A stretch of 32,669 nucleotides of DNA. Origin: Porphyromonas sp. COT-239 OH1446. GTDB taxonomy: Bacteria > Bacteroidota > Bacteroidia > Bacteroidales > Porphyromonadaceae. Within the stretch, counting starts at the first letter, position 1; each line of letters begins with the position of its first letter. Under the pieces are notes generated by a model. It had not been told where the DNA came from, made no database searches, and saw only the letters and a list, made by a program, of their open reading frames with translations. Positions 24,311 through 32,614 of the stretch are shown here, piece after piece. The translations under genes and the position numbers were made by a program. Where the stretch lies: positions 124,897 to 157,565 of the forward strand of contig NZ_JRAO01000027.1 of assembly GCF_000768875.1 (NCBI RefSeq), read 5' to 3'.

Positions 24311-26335
24311 CTATCCTCGTGCGGCAGCCTCCTGCTCGAGGCGTTGGAGCTCATTGCGCAGTCTCGCAGCTTCGATGAAATCGAGCTCCTTGGCAGCCTC
24401 GAGCATCTGAGCTCGAGTGAGTTCAATAAGGCTAGTAAGCCCCTCAGGCGAGAGGAGCTCCTCGATAGGGTCAGCAGCTCTACGGCCAGCCAAAGGATCG
24501 ACAGACGAGGGATCAGAGCTAGCAGTCGAAGCCGTAGCCTGCCAAACGGAAGGACTATTCTTGACAATCTGCTGGGGTGTAATGCCATGAGTCTCATTAT
24601 AGGCGATCTGCTTTTCTCGGCGGCGATTCGTCTCATCGATAGTCTGCTGCATGCTCTGGGTGATCTTGTCTGCGTAGAAGATCACTCGCCCTCGGACATT
24701 GCGAGCAGCACGCCCTGCTGTCTGGGTTAAGGAGCGGTGCGAGCGCAGGAAGCCCTCCTTGTCTGCATCAAGCACAGCCACCAGGGCAACCTCGGGCAGG
24801 TCTAGCCCCTCACGCAGCAGATTGACCCCAACGAGCACGCTGTAGGTGCCTCGGCGCAACTCCTCCATGATACGAATGCGATCAAGCGTATCCACATCGC
24901 TGTGGATATAGCTACAGGCGATCCGATGACGGATGAGGTACTCCGAGAGCTCCTCGGCCATACGCTTAGTCAGCGTCGTAACGAGCACACGTTCGTCGGC
25001 CTCGATACAGCGACGGATCTCTTCCTCCAAATCATCCACCTGATGCTCCGTAGGGCGCACCTCAATCACCGGATCAAGCAACCCCGTGGGACGTATGAGC
25101 TGCTCGACAATGATCCCCTGGCTACGCTCGAGCTCATACTCGGCTGGCGTAGCACTGATGTAGAGGGTTGTAGGGCTGAGAGCCTCAAACTCATCAAAGG
25201 TCAAGGGCCTATTATCTAGTGCAGCAGGCAGACGAAATCCATACTCCACGAGACTCTGCTTGCGAGAGCGGTCGCCGCCATACATGGCTCGGATCTGAGG
25301 GATCGTAACGTGGCTCTCGTCGATGACGAGCAGATAATCCTCGGGGAAGTAATCGAAGAGACAAAAGGGTCGCTCGCCCTCTGCCCGTCCGTCGAAGTAG
25401 CGAGAGTAGTTCTCGATCCCCGAGCAGTAGCCCAGCTCTCGGATCATCTCCATGTCGTAGGTTACACGCTCGTAGAGGCGTTTGGCCTCGTAGGTCTTGC
25501 CCAGGGCCTCGAGATCACTGACCCTTGTACCAAGATCTACGGCCATGAGATCAAGAGCTCTATTAACCTGCTCTTGCGTGGTAACGAAGAGGTTCGCTGG
25601 ATAGATCGCTAGACTTGACATCGGGCCATAGCTCCTGCCCGTCTTGGGATCAAAGCTCGAGATCGCCTCTATCTCATCGTCCCAGAAGCTGATGCGGTAG
25701 GCTACCCCATTGAACCCTTCTACGGCGGGGAAGACATCGATGCTATCCCCCTTGACCCGAAAGTAACCACTCTCGAAGGTTACTCGGTCATTGACATAGT
25801 AGTTGGCCACGAGATCACGCTTAAACTGCTCGACATCATACCGTTTACCCACGGACAGATGAATGATCTTCTCCGAAAAAGCCTTAGGATCGGCCATACC
25901 ATAGAGGCAGGAGACCGACGAGACGACGATCACATCGCTTCGACCCGAGAGCAGCGAGGCTGTAGTCCTAAGGCGAAGCTTCTCGATCTCGGCATTGATC
26001 GCCATATCCTTCTCGATATAGGTATCGCTAGAGGCGATGTAGGCCTCGGGTTGATAGTAATCATAGTAGGAGACGAAGTATTCGACAGCATTGTCGGGGA
26101 AGAAGGCCTTGAGCTCAGCATAGAGCTGAGCCGCTAGGGTCTTGTTATGGCTCAGCACGAGGGTAGGCCGTCCGAGCTGGGCAATGACATTGGCCGCCGT
26201 GAAGGTCTTACCCGAGCCCGTTACCCCCAATAGAGTCTGTGCTTGAGCTCCTGAGGAGAAACCTGAGACAAGCGATGCTATAGCCTCGGGCTGATCCCCC
26301 GTGGGGCTAAATCGAGAGCATAGTCTATACTGCAT
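24311..26335 (-). CDS. uvrB: Excinuclease ABC subunit B
   Basis: Damage-verifying helicase subunit of nucleotide excision repair. The 674-residue protein has Walker A GVTGSGKT at 37-44, the damage-probing beta-hairpin region YYDYYQPEAYIASSDTYIEKD (positions about 92-112, key Tyr cluster), DESHVTIPQIRAMYGGDRSRK, helicase motifs VGVNLLREGLDLPE and QTAGRAARN, and a C-terminal UVR domain of about 35 residues (LIELTRAQMLEAAKELDFIE and onward) that contacts UvrC. Length normal. Last gene of the minus-strand run; 13 bp after mscS, then a terminator. Confidence 0.98.
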   Translation of the reverse strand: MQYRLCSRFSPTGDQPEAIASLVSGFSSGAQAQTLLGVTGSGKTFTAANVIAQLGRPTLVLSHNKTLAAQLYAELKAFFPDNAVEYFVSYYDYYQPEAYIASSDTYIEKDMAINAEIEKLRLRTTASLLSGRSDVIVVSSVSCLYGMADPKAFSEKIIHLSVGKRYDVEQFKRDLVANYYVNDRVTFESGYFRVKGDSIDVFPAVEGFNGVAYRISFWDDEIEAISSFDPKTGRSYGPMSSLAIYPANLFVTTQEQVNRALDLMAVDLGTRVSDLEALGKTYEAKRLYERVTYDMEMIRELGYCSGIENYSRYFDGRAEGERPFCLFDYFPEDYLLVIDESHVTIPQIRAMYGGDRSRKQSLVEYGFRLPAALDNRPLTFDEFEALSPTTLYISATPAEYELERSQGIIVEQLIRPTGLLDPVIEVRPTEHQVDDLEEEIRRCIEADERVLVTTLTKRMAEELSEYLIRHRIACSYIHSDVDTLDRIRIMEELRRGTYSVLVGVNLLREGLDLPEVALVAVLDADKEGFLRSHRSLTQTAGRAARNVRGRVIFYADKITQSMQQTIDETNRRREKQIAYNETHGITPQQIVKNSPSVWQATASTASSDPSSVDPLAGRRAADPIEELLSPEGLTSLIELTRAQMLEAAKELDFIEAARLRNELQRLEQEAAARG

Positions 26336-26348
26336 CCTACTCCCCCTG

Positions 26349-27266
26349 CTAACGGGCCTTGGCCTGATGTAGAGTTAACTGAGGGAAGGGGAAGCCTATG
26401 CCGGCCTGGTTAAACTCTGTATAGATCCTCCGATTAATCTCCCAGTAAACAGGCCAGAGGTTCTCCGTCTGCGTCCAGGCTCTAATAATCACATCCACAG
26501 AGCTGGTGTTGAGTTTGTAGAGCTCTACCATAGGAGCTGGATCTGTGAGAATGCGCTCCTCCTCGGAGATGATCTGCATAACGAGGCTGCGTACCCGCTC
26601 GAAATCTTCATTGTATTCGACCCCTACAATCCACTCTGCTCGCCTACGATCAGCCTGAGAATAGTTGATTACCACACCACTACTAAGCGCACCATTGGGG
26701 ATGTAGATAACCTTATTCTCCACCGTCGTGATGCGGGTGTGGAAGAAGGTTACGGCCTTCACCTCTCCAGTTACATTCTGAGCCTCGATGAAGTCCCCGA
26801 TCTTGAAGGGCTTGGTCAACATAATGATCACCCCGCCAGCCAGGTTCTGTAGTTGTCCACTCAGAGCCATACCTACAGCCAAGCCCATCGAAGCCAGTAC
26901 TGCAGCAAAGGAGACAGACTTCACTCCCAGGGTCGAAACAATGATAATCCCCAGCACAAGGTACAGGACAGCCACCATGATCGAGTTTAATAGGGTCGCA
27001 GCAACTCCCTCTACGTCCCGACGCAGAAGGATACGATGCAGAAGCTTGGTCAAGCGGGCAATGATGAACTTACCCACGAAGAAGATCAAGATTGCCAGCA
27101 GGACACGCACTCCGAAGTTAATCAACCCATCGCCCCACTCATGGAGCTTATCCATCCAGTTAATATCCTTGAAGCGTACAGGTTCAGTGGCAGATTTCAA
27201 AACGGAGCCGACTCCCTCGGGGGCAGGGGGCAGGACTTGTAGGAAAAATAGAATAATATTGTTCAT
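26349..27266 (-). CDS. MscS-family mechanosensitive channel
   Basis: A 305-residue small-conductance mechanosensitive channel that opens under membrane tension to release solutes. Membrane segments at about 50-70, 90-110 and 120-145; the pore helix TM3 contains the Gly/Ala-rich ASMGLAVGMALSGQLQNLAGG, followed by the beta domain (GDFIEAQNVTGEVKAVTFFHTRI, IPNGALSSGVVINYS) and a C-terminal alpha/beta cap. The start at 27266 (MNNIILFFLQ) gives the usual N-terminus; the open frame to 27329 overlaps the neighbour and is unlikely. 17 bp after the transferase gene and 13 bp before uvrB. Confidence 0.93.
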   Translation of the reverse strand: MNNIILFFLQVLPPAPEGVGSVLKSATEPVRFKDINWMDKLHEWGDGLINFGVRVLLAILIFFVGKFIIARLTKLLHRILLRRDVEGVAATLLNSIMVAVLYLVLGIIIVSTLGVKSVSFAAVLASMGLAVGMALSGQLQNLAGGVIIMLTKPFKIGDFIEAQNVTGEVKAVTFFHTRITTVENKVIYIPNGALSSGVVINYSQADRRRAEWIVGVEYNEDFERVRSLVMQIISEEERILTDPAPMVELYKLNTSSVDVIIRAWTQTENLWPVYWEINRRIYTEFNQAGIGFPFPQLTLHQAKAR

Positions 27267-27283
27267 TATTTCATATAGGGGAT

Positions 27284-29011
27284 TTATCGTAATACAGGGC
27301 GACGAGGGCTCAGGCCATACCTCGACCAAGCCTCATCGTCCAGGGGCGATAGTTTGAGCTCCTGCAGCGGCACGCGCTCGTAACGATCGTTGAGGTAAGC
27401 TCGCTCGCCAGCCTCTAGGTGGGGCGAGAGCAGCGAGAGACTGTCCCTGAGGTAGGGGGTCTCGACCGATGCCATCTGCAGCATCGTGTGGAATACACTA
27501 TTGGTCATCACAGGCCGAGTAGCATTGGCCTGAGCCGCCTCGACCCGAGAGGCAAAGGCCTCCCGATAGGACTCTGAAAACCATAGAAGGGCTGGGATGT
27601 GCAGCTGGTAGTAGGAGAGCGTAGGCGAAGAGTGTAAGATACGCTCGCGCTCATCGTCGAAGAGATCCTCCCCATGATCACTCACATAGAGCATCCCAGC
27701 GACAGAGCCACTGCGCTCCAGGCGAGCAATGACCTCATCCAGGAAGTAATCCGTATAACGAATAGCATTGTCGTAGCCATTGAGGAGCTCCTCCCGGTAG
27801 CGGGGAGATGCCGACCAAGCTTGATCCTCGACGAAGTGTGCCCATTCCTTAGGATAGCGATCACTGTAGTTGAAGTGAGAGCCGTAGCCATGCAGGACGA
27901 CCACGAGCTTGCGATGCCCAGCCTCCAGGAGACGATCCAGGTAGGGAAGCATATCAGTGTCGTAAATAGGCGACTTACCCTCTAGCTCCTGACGCAGGGC
28001 ATGGTGCTCCTGGGCCTGGTGGGCAAAGAAGTCAAGGAAGCTCCTATTCTCCGTCTGATTGGAGATATAGGCCGTATAATAGCCTGCCTGCTGCATGGCC
28101 ACGAGGAGGCCCTTGACCCGATGCAGCTCATCGGCATGGTCTGCGTCGGCAGGGGAGAGGAGAATGGGGACGCTGCGATAGGTCGTATTCGACTGCGTAA
28201 GCATATCCCTCATGACAACGATCTCACTAGATCGTTGTGCCAGTCTCGGATTTGTCTCTCGCTCGTAGCCATAGAGAGACCAGTTGCAGGCTCGGGAGGT
28301 CTCACCGATCACGAGGACGTAGACCTCGCTCGTCGCCTCATCTACAGGGCTTAGCCTCTTGGCTTGGTAGTCAAAGTCCCGAGAGGTATCCTCGTAGGAG
28401 GCAACCTGAAGGAGCTTTTGGGCGGCTAGATACATGTTGTACCCCACACTGATGGGGTAGACCTCTCGCTTGATACTGTATGAGCTATCCTCTCGCCCAG
28501 CCCACCACACTGAGAGCAGCGAGAGGGAAAGGATGACTACACCCAGCTTGAGCGAGCGTCTACGCTCTGCCAGTGGGAGGATGGCACTCTTGAGCGAGCG
28601 AATAGAAGTCCCCAGCAGTGGGGCATAGACCAGGAGCACCAGGGAGATGGGTAGCAGGAGATTAGAGAGCAATTCGCCGGCCTCCTCGCTATCGCTAGCG
28701 AAGAGATTCAGCAGCATATCCACCGCAATCACTGACCCAGGGAAGAGGGTCAGCTGCACCAACTGGAAAGCATTCACCAGCACTAGGGGCAAGAGCCACA
28801 GGTAGCCCTTGCCAGGATGGCGAAAATATGAGAAGAAGATGAGGTATAGCCCTAGGGGGAAGAGGAGGCTTGCTATCGACGACCAGAGAGCTGTATGCTC
28901 GGCCGTGAGCAGCAGCCCCACATTGGGCAGCAGCAGAGAGAGCAGGAAGAGCAGATGGCGTAGACGCTGCATAGCCTCAGCCTCGGGCCATCTGAAGCGA
29001 AATATATTCAT
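27284..29011 (-). CDS. Phosphoethanolamine transferase (EptA/sulfatase family)
   Basis: A 575-residue inner-membrane enzyme that probably transfers phosphoethanolamine to lipid A or another surface glycan. About five N-terminal membrane segments (15-165), then a periplasmic alkaline-phosphatase-fold domain from about 225. Seen: metal ligand Glu237 in VIGETSRACNWSLYGY, catalytic Thr at about 277 in SNTTYRSVP (aligned with the EptA GTSTAVSVP motif), VLHGYGSHFNY (His), and VSDHGEDL (Asp-His). EptA-type enzymes usually have HTxGSH here; the Tyr in HGYGSH suggests a divergent acceptor. An alternative start at residue 14 is possible. Gap of 25 bp to rlmH, 17 bp to mscS. Confidence 0.88.
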   Translation of the reverse strand: MNIFRFRWPEAEAMQRLRHLLFLLSLLLPNVGLLLTAEHTALWSSIASLLFPLGLYLIFFSYFRHPGKGYLWLLPLVLVNAFQLVQLTLFPGSVIAVDMLLNLFASDSEEAGELLSNLLLPISLVLLVYAPLLGTSIRSLKSAILPLAERRRSLKLGVVILSLSLLSVWWAGREDSSYSIKREVYPISVGYNMYLAAQKLLQVASYEDTSRDFDYQAKRLSPVDEATSEVYVLVIGETSRACNWSLYGYERETNPRLAQRSSEIVVMRDMLTQSNTTYRSVPILLSPADADHADELHRVKGLLVAMQQAGYYTAYISNQTENRSFLDFFAHQAQEHHALRQELEGKSPIYDTDMLPYLDRLLEAGHRKLVVVLHGYGSHFNYSDRYPKEWAHFVEDQAWSASPRYREELLNGYDNAIRYTDYFLDEVIARLERSGSVAGMLYVSDHGEDLFDDERERILHSSPTLSYYQLHIPALLWFSESYREAFASRVEAAQANATRPVMTNSVFHTMLQMASVETPYLRDSLSLLSPHLEAGERAYLNDRYERVPLQELKLSPLDDEAWSRYGLSPRRPVLR

Positions 29012-29036
29012 AGAGTGCTACAAAGTCAAGAGATGG

Positions 29037-29510
29037 CTATTCGTGATGATAGGGCTCACCACGGATGATGGTCATCGCCCGATAGATCTGCTCGACAGCG
29101 AAGAGGCGAACCATCTGGTGGGAGAAGGTCATACGACTGAGAGAGAGGCGATCGTTAGCACGCTGATAGACCTCGTCGGAGAAGCCGTAAGGCCCTCCGA
29201 TCACGAAGGTCATCCGACGCTCGCCCGAGACCATCCGACGCTCGAGGTAGCGGGCAAACTCGATGCTCGAGTGCATCCCACCCCGCTCGTCGAAGAGGAT
29301 CAGCATATCTGAGGGATCGACCTGACGCAGGATCTCCCTGCCCTCCTGCTCACGCTGTAGGGCAGGGGTCAGCTTGCTCGAGCGTTTCAGGTCAGGGATG
29401 ACCCTCATCTCGAAGGGCAAATAATGACCGATGCGCCCTATGTAGGTGCTGATGAGCTCCTCCATAGGGCGACTATCTGTCTTGCCGACGACCAGCAGAC
29501 GGATCTGCAT
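29037..29510 (-). CDS. rlmH: 23S rRNA (pseudouridine-1915-N3)-methyltransferase RlmH
   Basis: SPOUT methyltransferase that modifies Psi1915 in helix 69 of 23S rRNA on assembled 70S ribosomes. The 157-residue protein has the N-terminal IRLLVVGKTDSR, a central LILFDERGGMHSSIEFA, the knot loop TFVIGGPYGFSDEV, and the C-terminal QMVRLFAVEQIYRAMTIIRG plus EPYHHE, all typical. Length matches the family. Follows the DUF3127 gene by 28 bp in a minus-strand run. Confidence 0.97.
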   Translation of the reverse strand: MQIRLLVVGKTDSRPMEELISTYIGRIGHYLPFEMRVIPDLKRSSKLTPALQREQEGREILRQVDPSDMLILFDERGGMHSSIEFARYLERRMVSGERRMTFVIGGPYGFSDEVYQRANDRLSLSRMTFSHQMVRLFAVEQIYRAMTIIRGEPYHHE

Positions 29511-29538
29511 AGGCTATCTCAGTGATGACCTCAACACC

Positions 29539-29988
29539 CTAGAAGGGTAGGTCATCTGCACTCGAGAGACCTCCACCCGAGAGGGGTTCGGACGCTGGAG
29601 CAGTAGGAGCGGAGAAGGGGTGCGAGGCAGGAGCCTGCTGATAGCCTCCTGGGGCTGGAGCTTGGGGCATACCGGGAGCAGCACCCATACCTGCCTGGGG
29701 CATAGCCATAGACTGTAGGCCACGATCCACACGCCAGGCACGAACATCCGTGTACCAGCGGCCGTTGAACTCACGGCTCTCCAAATCGACCTGTACGGTA
29801 ACCTCCTCACCTAGCTGGAGGTTAAACTTAGCGATATTGTCTCCCCAGAGGTTGAAGCAGATCTTCTTCGGATACTGCATGTCGAGCGTCTCGAGGATAT
29901 ATTCCTGCTTCTTCCATTCCTTGCCAGAGGCCTGGCCTACTCCCGACTGTAGGGGGAGTAATTGTACGATCTTTCCCTGTATTTCCAT
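29539..29988 (-). CDS. DUF3127 OB-fold protein with SSB-like tail
   Basis: A 149-residue Bacteroidetes protein of the DUF3127 family. The N-terminal 90 residues look like an OB-fold (GKIVQLLPLQSGVGQASGKEWKKQEYILE, split motif, then ICFNLWGDNIAKFNLQLGEEVTVQ and WYTDVRAWRVDR). Then a Pro/Ala/Gly/Gln/Met-rich linker (about 92-135) and an acidic tail ending DDLPF. That end closely resembles the DDIPF tip of single-strand binding protein SSB, the docking site for many repair enzymes. DNA-binding and partner recruitment are plausible but unproven. It lies 48 bp after the HD gene and 28 bp before rlmH. Confidence 0.87.
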   Translation of the reverse strand: MEIQGKIVQLLPLQSGVGQASGKEWKKQEYILETLDMQYPKKICFNLWGDNIAKFNLQLGEEVTVQVDLESREFNGRWYTDVRAWRVDRGLQSMAMPQAGMGAAPGMPQAPAPGGYQQAPASHPFSAPTAPASEPLSGGGLSSADDLPF

Positions 29989-30036
29989 AATCTTACTGTG
30001 CCCTTGCGGGGGCTATTGTCTTGTGGTGAATAGTCT

Positions 30037-30603
30037 TTAGTGAGCTTCGAGACGAGCATGCAGCTCGGTGTAGAGCTCCTTGAACTCCTGCTCCACCTCG
30101 GCGAAGGGCCGCACCTCGAAGCGAGGCTGAGTCAGGATCTCGGCCTTGTAGGGCGTGAGCTCTTGCTTCATGTAGTGAAGGAACTCGTGGTAGAGCATCG
30201 CATTGTCGATCGCATCGACCTGTGCGAACTCGGCCTCAGATAGCTCCGAGCCGAGGAAGAACTCATAGATCATCCGCTGTAGGCGATCCTCTACCTCGAG
30301 GTAGAAGTCGAGCTGCCTCTTCACCGGACGGGTAATGTCTGAGATATAGGCCTCACTCGAGTCGTGCACCAGAGCGGCCAGGGCCACTCGAGGCGAATGC
30401 CCTCGGGCAATGGCCTCTCGGGCGCAGGCGATGCAGTGCTGCCCTACGGAGTAGAACTCGGGCATATGTCCATTGGCCCGTGTCATGAGCGAGAGGGCAT
30501 GGGCAATATCGTCCAAACAAATATCCTCCCGCTTGGGATCTAGAGGTGCGATCCGTCTCCCAGTATAGGTCGTGATATACTCTGTCATAGGCTTGCGGCT
30601 CAT
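30037..30603 (-). CDS. HD-domain phosphohydrolase (YfbR-like)
   Basis: A 188-residue metal-dependent HD protein similar to YfbR-type 5'-deoxynucleotidases or related phosphohydrolases. Seen: His56 in YSVGQHCIAC, the HD pair His80-Asp81 in ALVHDSSEAYISDI, and a further conserved Asp in VDAIDNAMLYHEFL near 130. No membrane segment. Its start overlaps the trpS stop by 4 bp, so translation is coupled. The substrate cannot be read from sequence; dephosphorylation of dNMPs is the family precedent. Confidence 0.85.
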   Translation of the reverse strand: MSRKPMTEYITTYTGRRIAPLDPKREDICLDDIAHALSLMTRANGHMPEFYSVGQHCIACAREAIARGHSPRVALAALVHDSSEAYISDITRPVKRQLDFYLEVEDRLQRMIYEFFLGSELSEAEFAQVDAIDNAMLYHEFLHYMKQELTPYKAEILTQPRFEVRPFAEVEQEFKELYTELHARLEAH

Positions 30604-31592
30604 TGTCTAGCCCTAAAGCCAATGATGTGGCGCACCTCGTCAATGGTCTGACGAGCTCGCTCTCGAGCCCGCTCTGCCCCCTCTCGAGCCACACGAGAGA
30701 GGAAGTCGGTGTCGGCACTGAGCTCGGCAATGCGCTCACGGATCGGGGCGCAGTAGGCGTTGATGTCCTGGGCCAGCTGCTTCTTCAGATCGCCATAGCG
30801 GATCGAGCAGTCGGCATAACGCTCGTTGAAGTAGTCGTAGGTCTCCTGCGTAGAGACGAGCTCCATGAAGGTGAAGAGGTTCTCGATCACCTCGGGCTTG
30901 GGGCTATTGGGCTCTGTGGGGCCCGAGTCCGTTACGGCCTTCATGACCTTCTTGCTAATGGTCTTCTCGTCGTCCTTGAGGTAGATGCAGTTGCCCTCGC
31001 TCTTGCCCATCTTACCCGAGCCGTCAAGCCCTGGCACTTTGAGAGCCTTCTCCCCAAGAGAGTAGGACTGTGGCTCGACAAAGTAGTCGACACCGTAGAT
31101 GGTGTTGAAGCGACGGGCGAACTTGCGGGCCATCTCCATATTCTGCTCTTGATCCTTGCCCACAGGCACCTTGACGCCTCGGTGGATGAGAATGTCTGCG
31201 GCCATGAGGCTAGGGTAGGTCAAGAGGCCAGCATTCACATTATCGGGCTGCTGCCGAGCCTTCTCCTTGAAGGAGGTGGTACGCTCTAGCTCGCCCAGAT
31301 AGGCGTTCATATTGAGGTAGAGATAGAGCTCGAGCACCTCGGGCACATCACTCTGAATATAGATTGTAGCCCTCTCGGGGTCTATGCCACAGGCCAGGTA
31401 CTCGGCCAATATCGTGTAGGTATTGCGTACAATATCCTCGGGGCGTGGGTGCGTGGTCAGCGAATGCCAGTCGGCTATAAAAAACGAGCAGTCATACTCG
31501 TGCTGCATCTGTGTAAAGGCGCGTACCGCTCCGAAGTAATTGCCCAGGTGCAGATTACCGGTGGGGCGGATGCCACTTACTACTCTTTCCAT
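30600..31592 (-). CDS. trpS: Tryptophanyl-tRNA synthetase
   Basis: Class I aminoacyl-tRNA synthetase that charges tRNA-Trp. The 330-residue protein has the HIGH-type motif PTGNLHLGN at 10-18 and the KMSKS-type motif KMGKS at 194-198; ADWHSLTTHPRP and VPVGKDQEQNMEMAR are further family segments. Start at 31592 (MERVVSGIRPTGN), which fits the family N-terminus; the 25-residue upstream extension to 31667 runs across the promoter. First gene of a seven-gene minus-strand run to uvrB, with a -7 box about 45 bp upstream. Confidence 0.97.
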   Translation of the reverse strand: MERVVSGIRPTGNLHLGNYFGAVRAFTQMQHEYDCSFFIADWHSLTTHPRPEDIVRNTYTILAEYLACGIDPERATIYIQSDVPEVLELYLYLNMNAYLGELERTTSFKEKARQQPDNVNAGLLTYPSLMAADILIHRGVKVPVGKDQEQNMEMARKFARRFNTIYGVDYFVEPQSYSLGEKALKVPGLDGSGKMGKSEGNCIYLKDDEKTISKKVMKAVTDSGPTEPNSPKPEVIENLFTFMELVSTQETYDYFNERYADCSIRYGDLKKQLAQDINAYCAPIRERIAELSADTDFLSRVAREGAERARERARQTIDEVRHIIGFRARQ

Positions 31593-31636
31593 TCTAATAC
31601 TCTTTGTACTCGTATAATATACATCTGTGTAGCAGG

Positions 31637-31644
31637 CAAAGATA
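31637..31644 (-). promoter_or_regulatory. -7 box for the trpS-uvrB run
   Basis: The minus strand reads TATCTTTG (TAnnTTTG), with an implied leader of about 38 nt. It is the only good box seen ahead of this seven-gene run. No T-box leader was recognised. Confidence 0.6.
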
Positions 31645-31866
31645 GTCATAATTGGCTCGTCGCCCAAGAGGCATCCATGGGCATCCGAGGCATAGAGGTC
31701 GAACTAAATATCCCCATAGCATAATCTCAGAGGCAATGCGATCCACTCTTTAGCGAAGGGTTTCTCCCTATTCTCTGCTCATCAATCTGCTCATCGGCCT
31801 CGACCCCGATAGGCTCTCCGATGAGGGCCCGTCGGCCGCGCTGCGACGAGCCCGTAACCCTCTCGC

Positions 31867-32006
31867 TGGAGATCTAGATAGGATCTCACCCTCGATCCTA
31901 CTTGAGCCTCGATCGAGCTCCTACTTATACCTCCACCTCGATCCTATCTAGATCTCTCGCATAGGGCCTATCTGCCTCCTCAGCCGAGATCTAGGTAGGA
32001 GCTCCG
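31867..32006. repeat. Intergenic 23-bp modular repeat array D (6 units, mixed orientation)
   Basis: Core hexamers start at 31878 (fwd), 31896, 31919, 31942 and 31966 (rev), and 31995 (fwd). Spacings are 18, 23, 23, 24 and 29, matching abutting 23-bp units with two orientation switches and two 1-bp slips. Lies in the 630-bp gap between divergent trpS and the small-lipoprotein gene. The remainder of that gap, 31645-31866 and 32007-32127, shows no gene or tRNA. Confidence 0.85.
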
Positions 32007-32127
32007 CCACGGGCCTAGCGAATGCAGCCCCATGGCGAGCGAGCCCTCTAGAGCACCGATCGCTTGTAAGCAAAAAACAATAAATATTCTCTTCTAGCAA
32101 GAAGGCTATACTTATCATATTATTTGC

Positions 32128-32135
32128 TATGTTTG
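32128..32135 (+). promoter_or_regulatory. Candidate -7 box for the small-lipoprotein genes
   Basis: TATGTTTG matches TAnnTTTG in an AT-rich tract, about 90 bp before the ATG at 32224. Confidence 0.45.
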
Positions 32136-32223
32136 TATCGAAAAATCACGAAGTTAAACCCTCGACATTGCACCCACAGGAGTGCAGCTAGAGAACTATT
32201 AAAAACTCTATAATTAGGCTGGT

Positions 32224-32612
32224 ATGAAGCATTCTATCCACATTGTCTCCATACTCCTTCTGCTCGTCCTACTCTCCTCTTGCGCTGCATTCCTGGGTAG
32301 ACGACCTCTCAGAAGGAGGAACAAAAGGGCATACTCAAGCGAGGTTTCAAGGGCTTCCAACTCCCCACAGACTCAGTGGCAATCTCAGAATACACAAATA
32401 CCCCCAGTGATCCCAAACTTCCACCAAAGCTCTATTACATCGTAGAGCTCTACAACAAAAAGGCAGTCGAAGCATTACGCTATGAGTGGCTATACAGCAT
32501 CAAGGTTACATTCTCTGACGAAACGGGAGCTACATGTGTGATTGTTTTGGGAAGCGGAATAGGGTACTACCCCGAGGGGAAGCCTCGATACAAACCCAAA
32601 ACTAAAAAGTAG
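32224..32612 (+). pseudogene. Small lipoprotein gene, frameshifted copy 1
   Basis: The first frame gives a lipoprotein start, MKHSIHIVSILLLLVLLSSC (Cys20), but ends at 32445. A second frame, open from 32301 to 32612, encodes a better-looking domain (GFQLPTDSVAISEY, KLYYIVELYNKKAVEALRYE, WLYSIKVTFSDETGA, VLGSGIGYYPEGK). Joining them needs a -1 shift (or one missing base) between about 32301 and 32370, for example near the AAAAG run at 32323. The joined product would be about 129 residues. This is either a recent frameshift mutation, a sequencing error, or programmed slippage. A second copy begins 3 bp after the stop. Function unrecognised. Confidence 0.65.
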
Positions 32613-32614
32613 AT

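Noticed and set aside
24061-24636. Overlapping ORFs on both strands rich in SYLYLDR-like peptides
   Set aside because: They read through array C and into the end of uvrB in the wrong frame.
31593-31740. T-box or other tRNA-sensing leader ahead of trpS
   Set aside because: The leader from the -7 box is only about 38 nt, too short for a T-box, and no structure was recognised.
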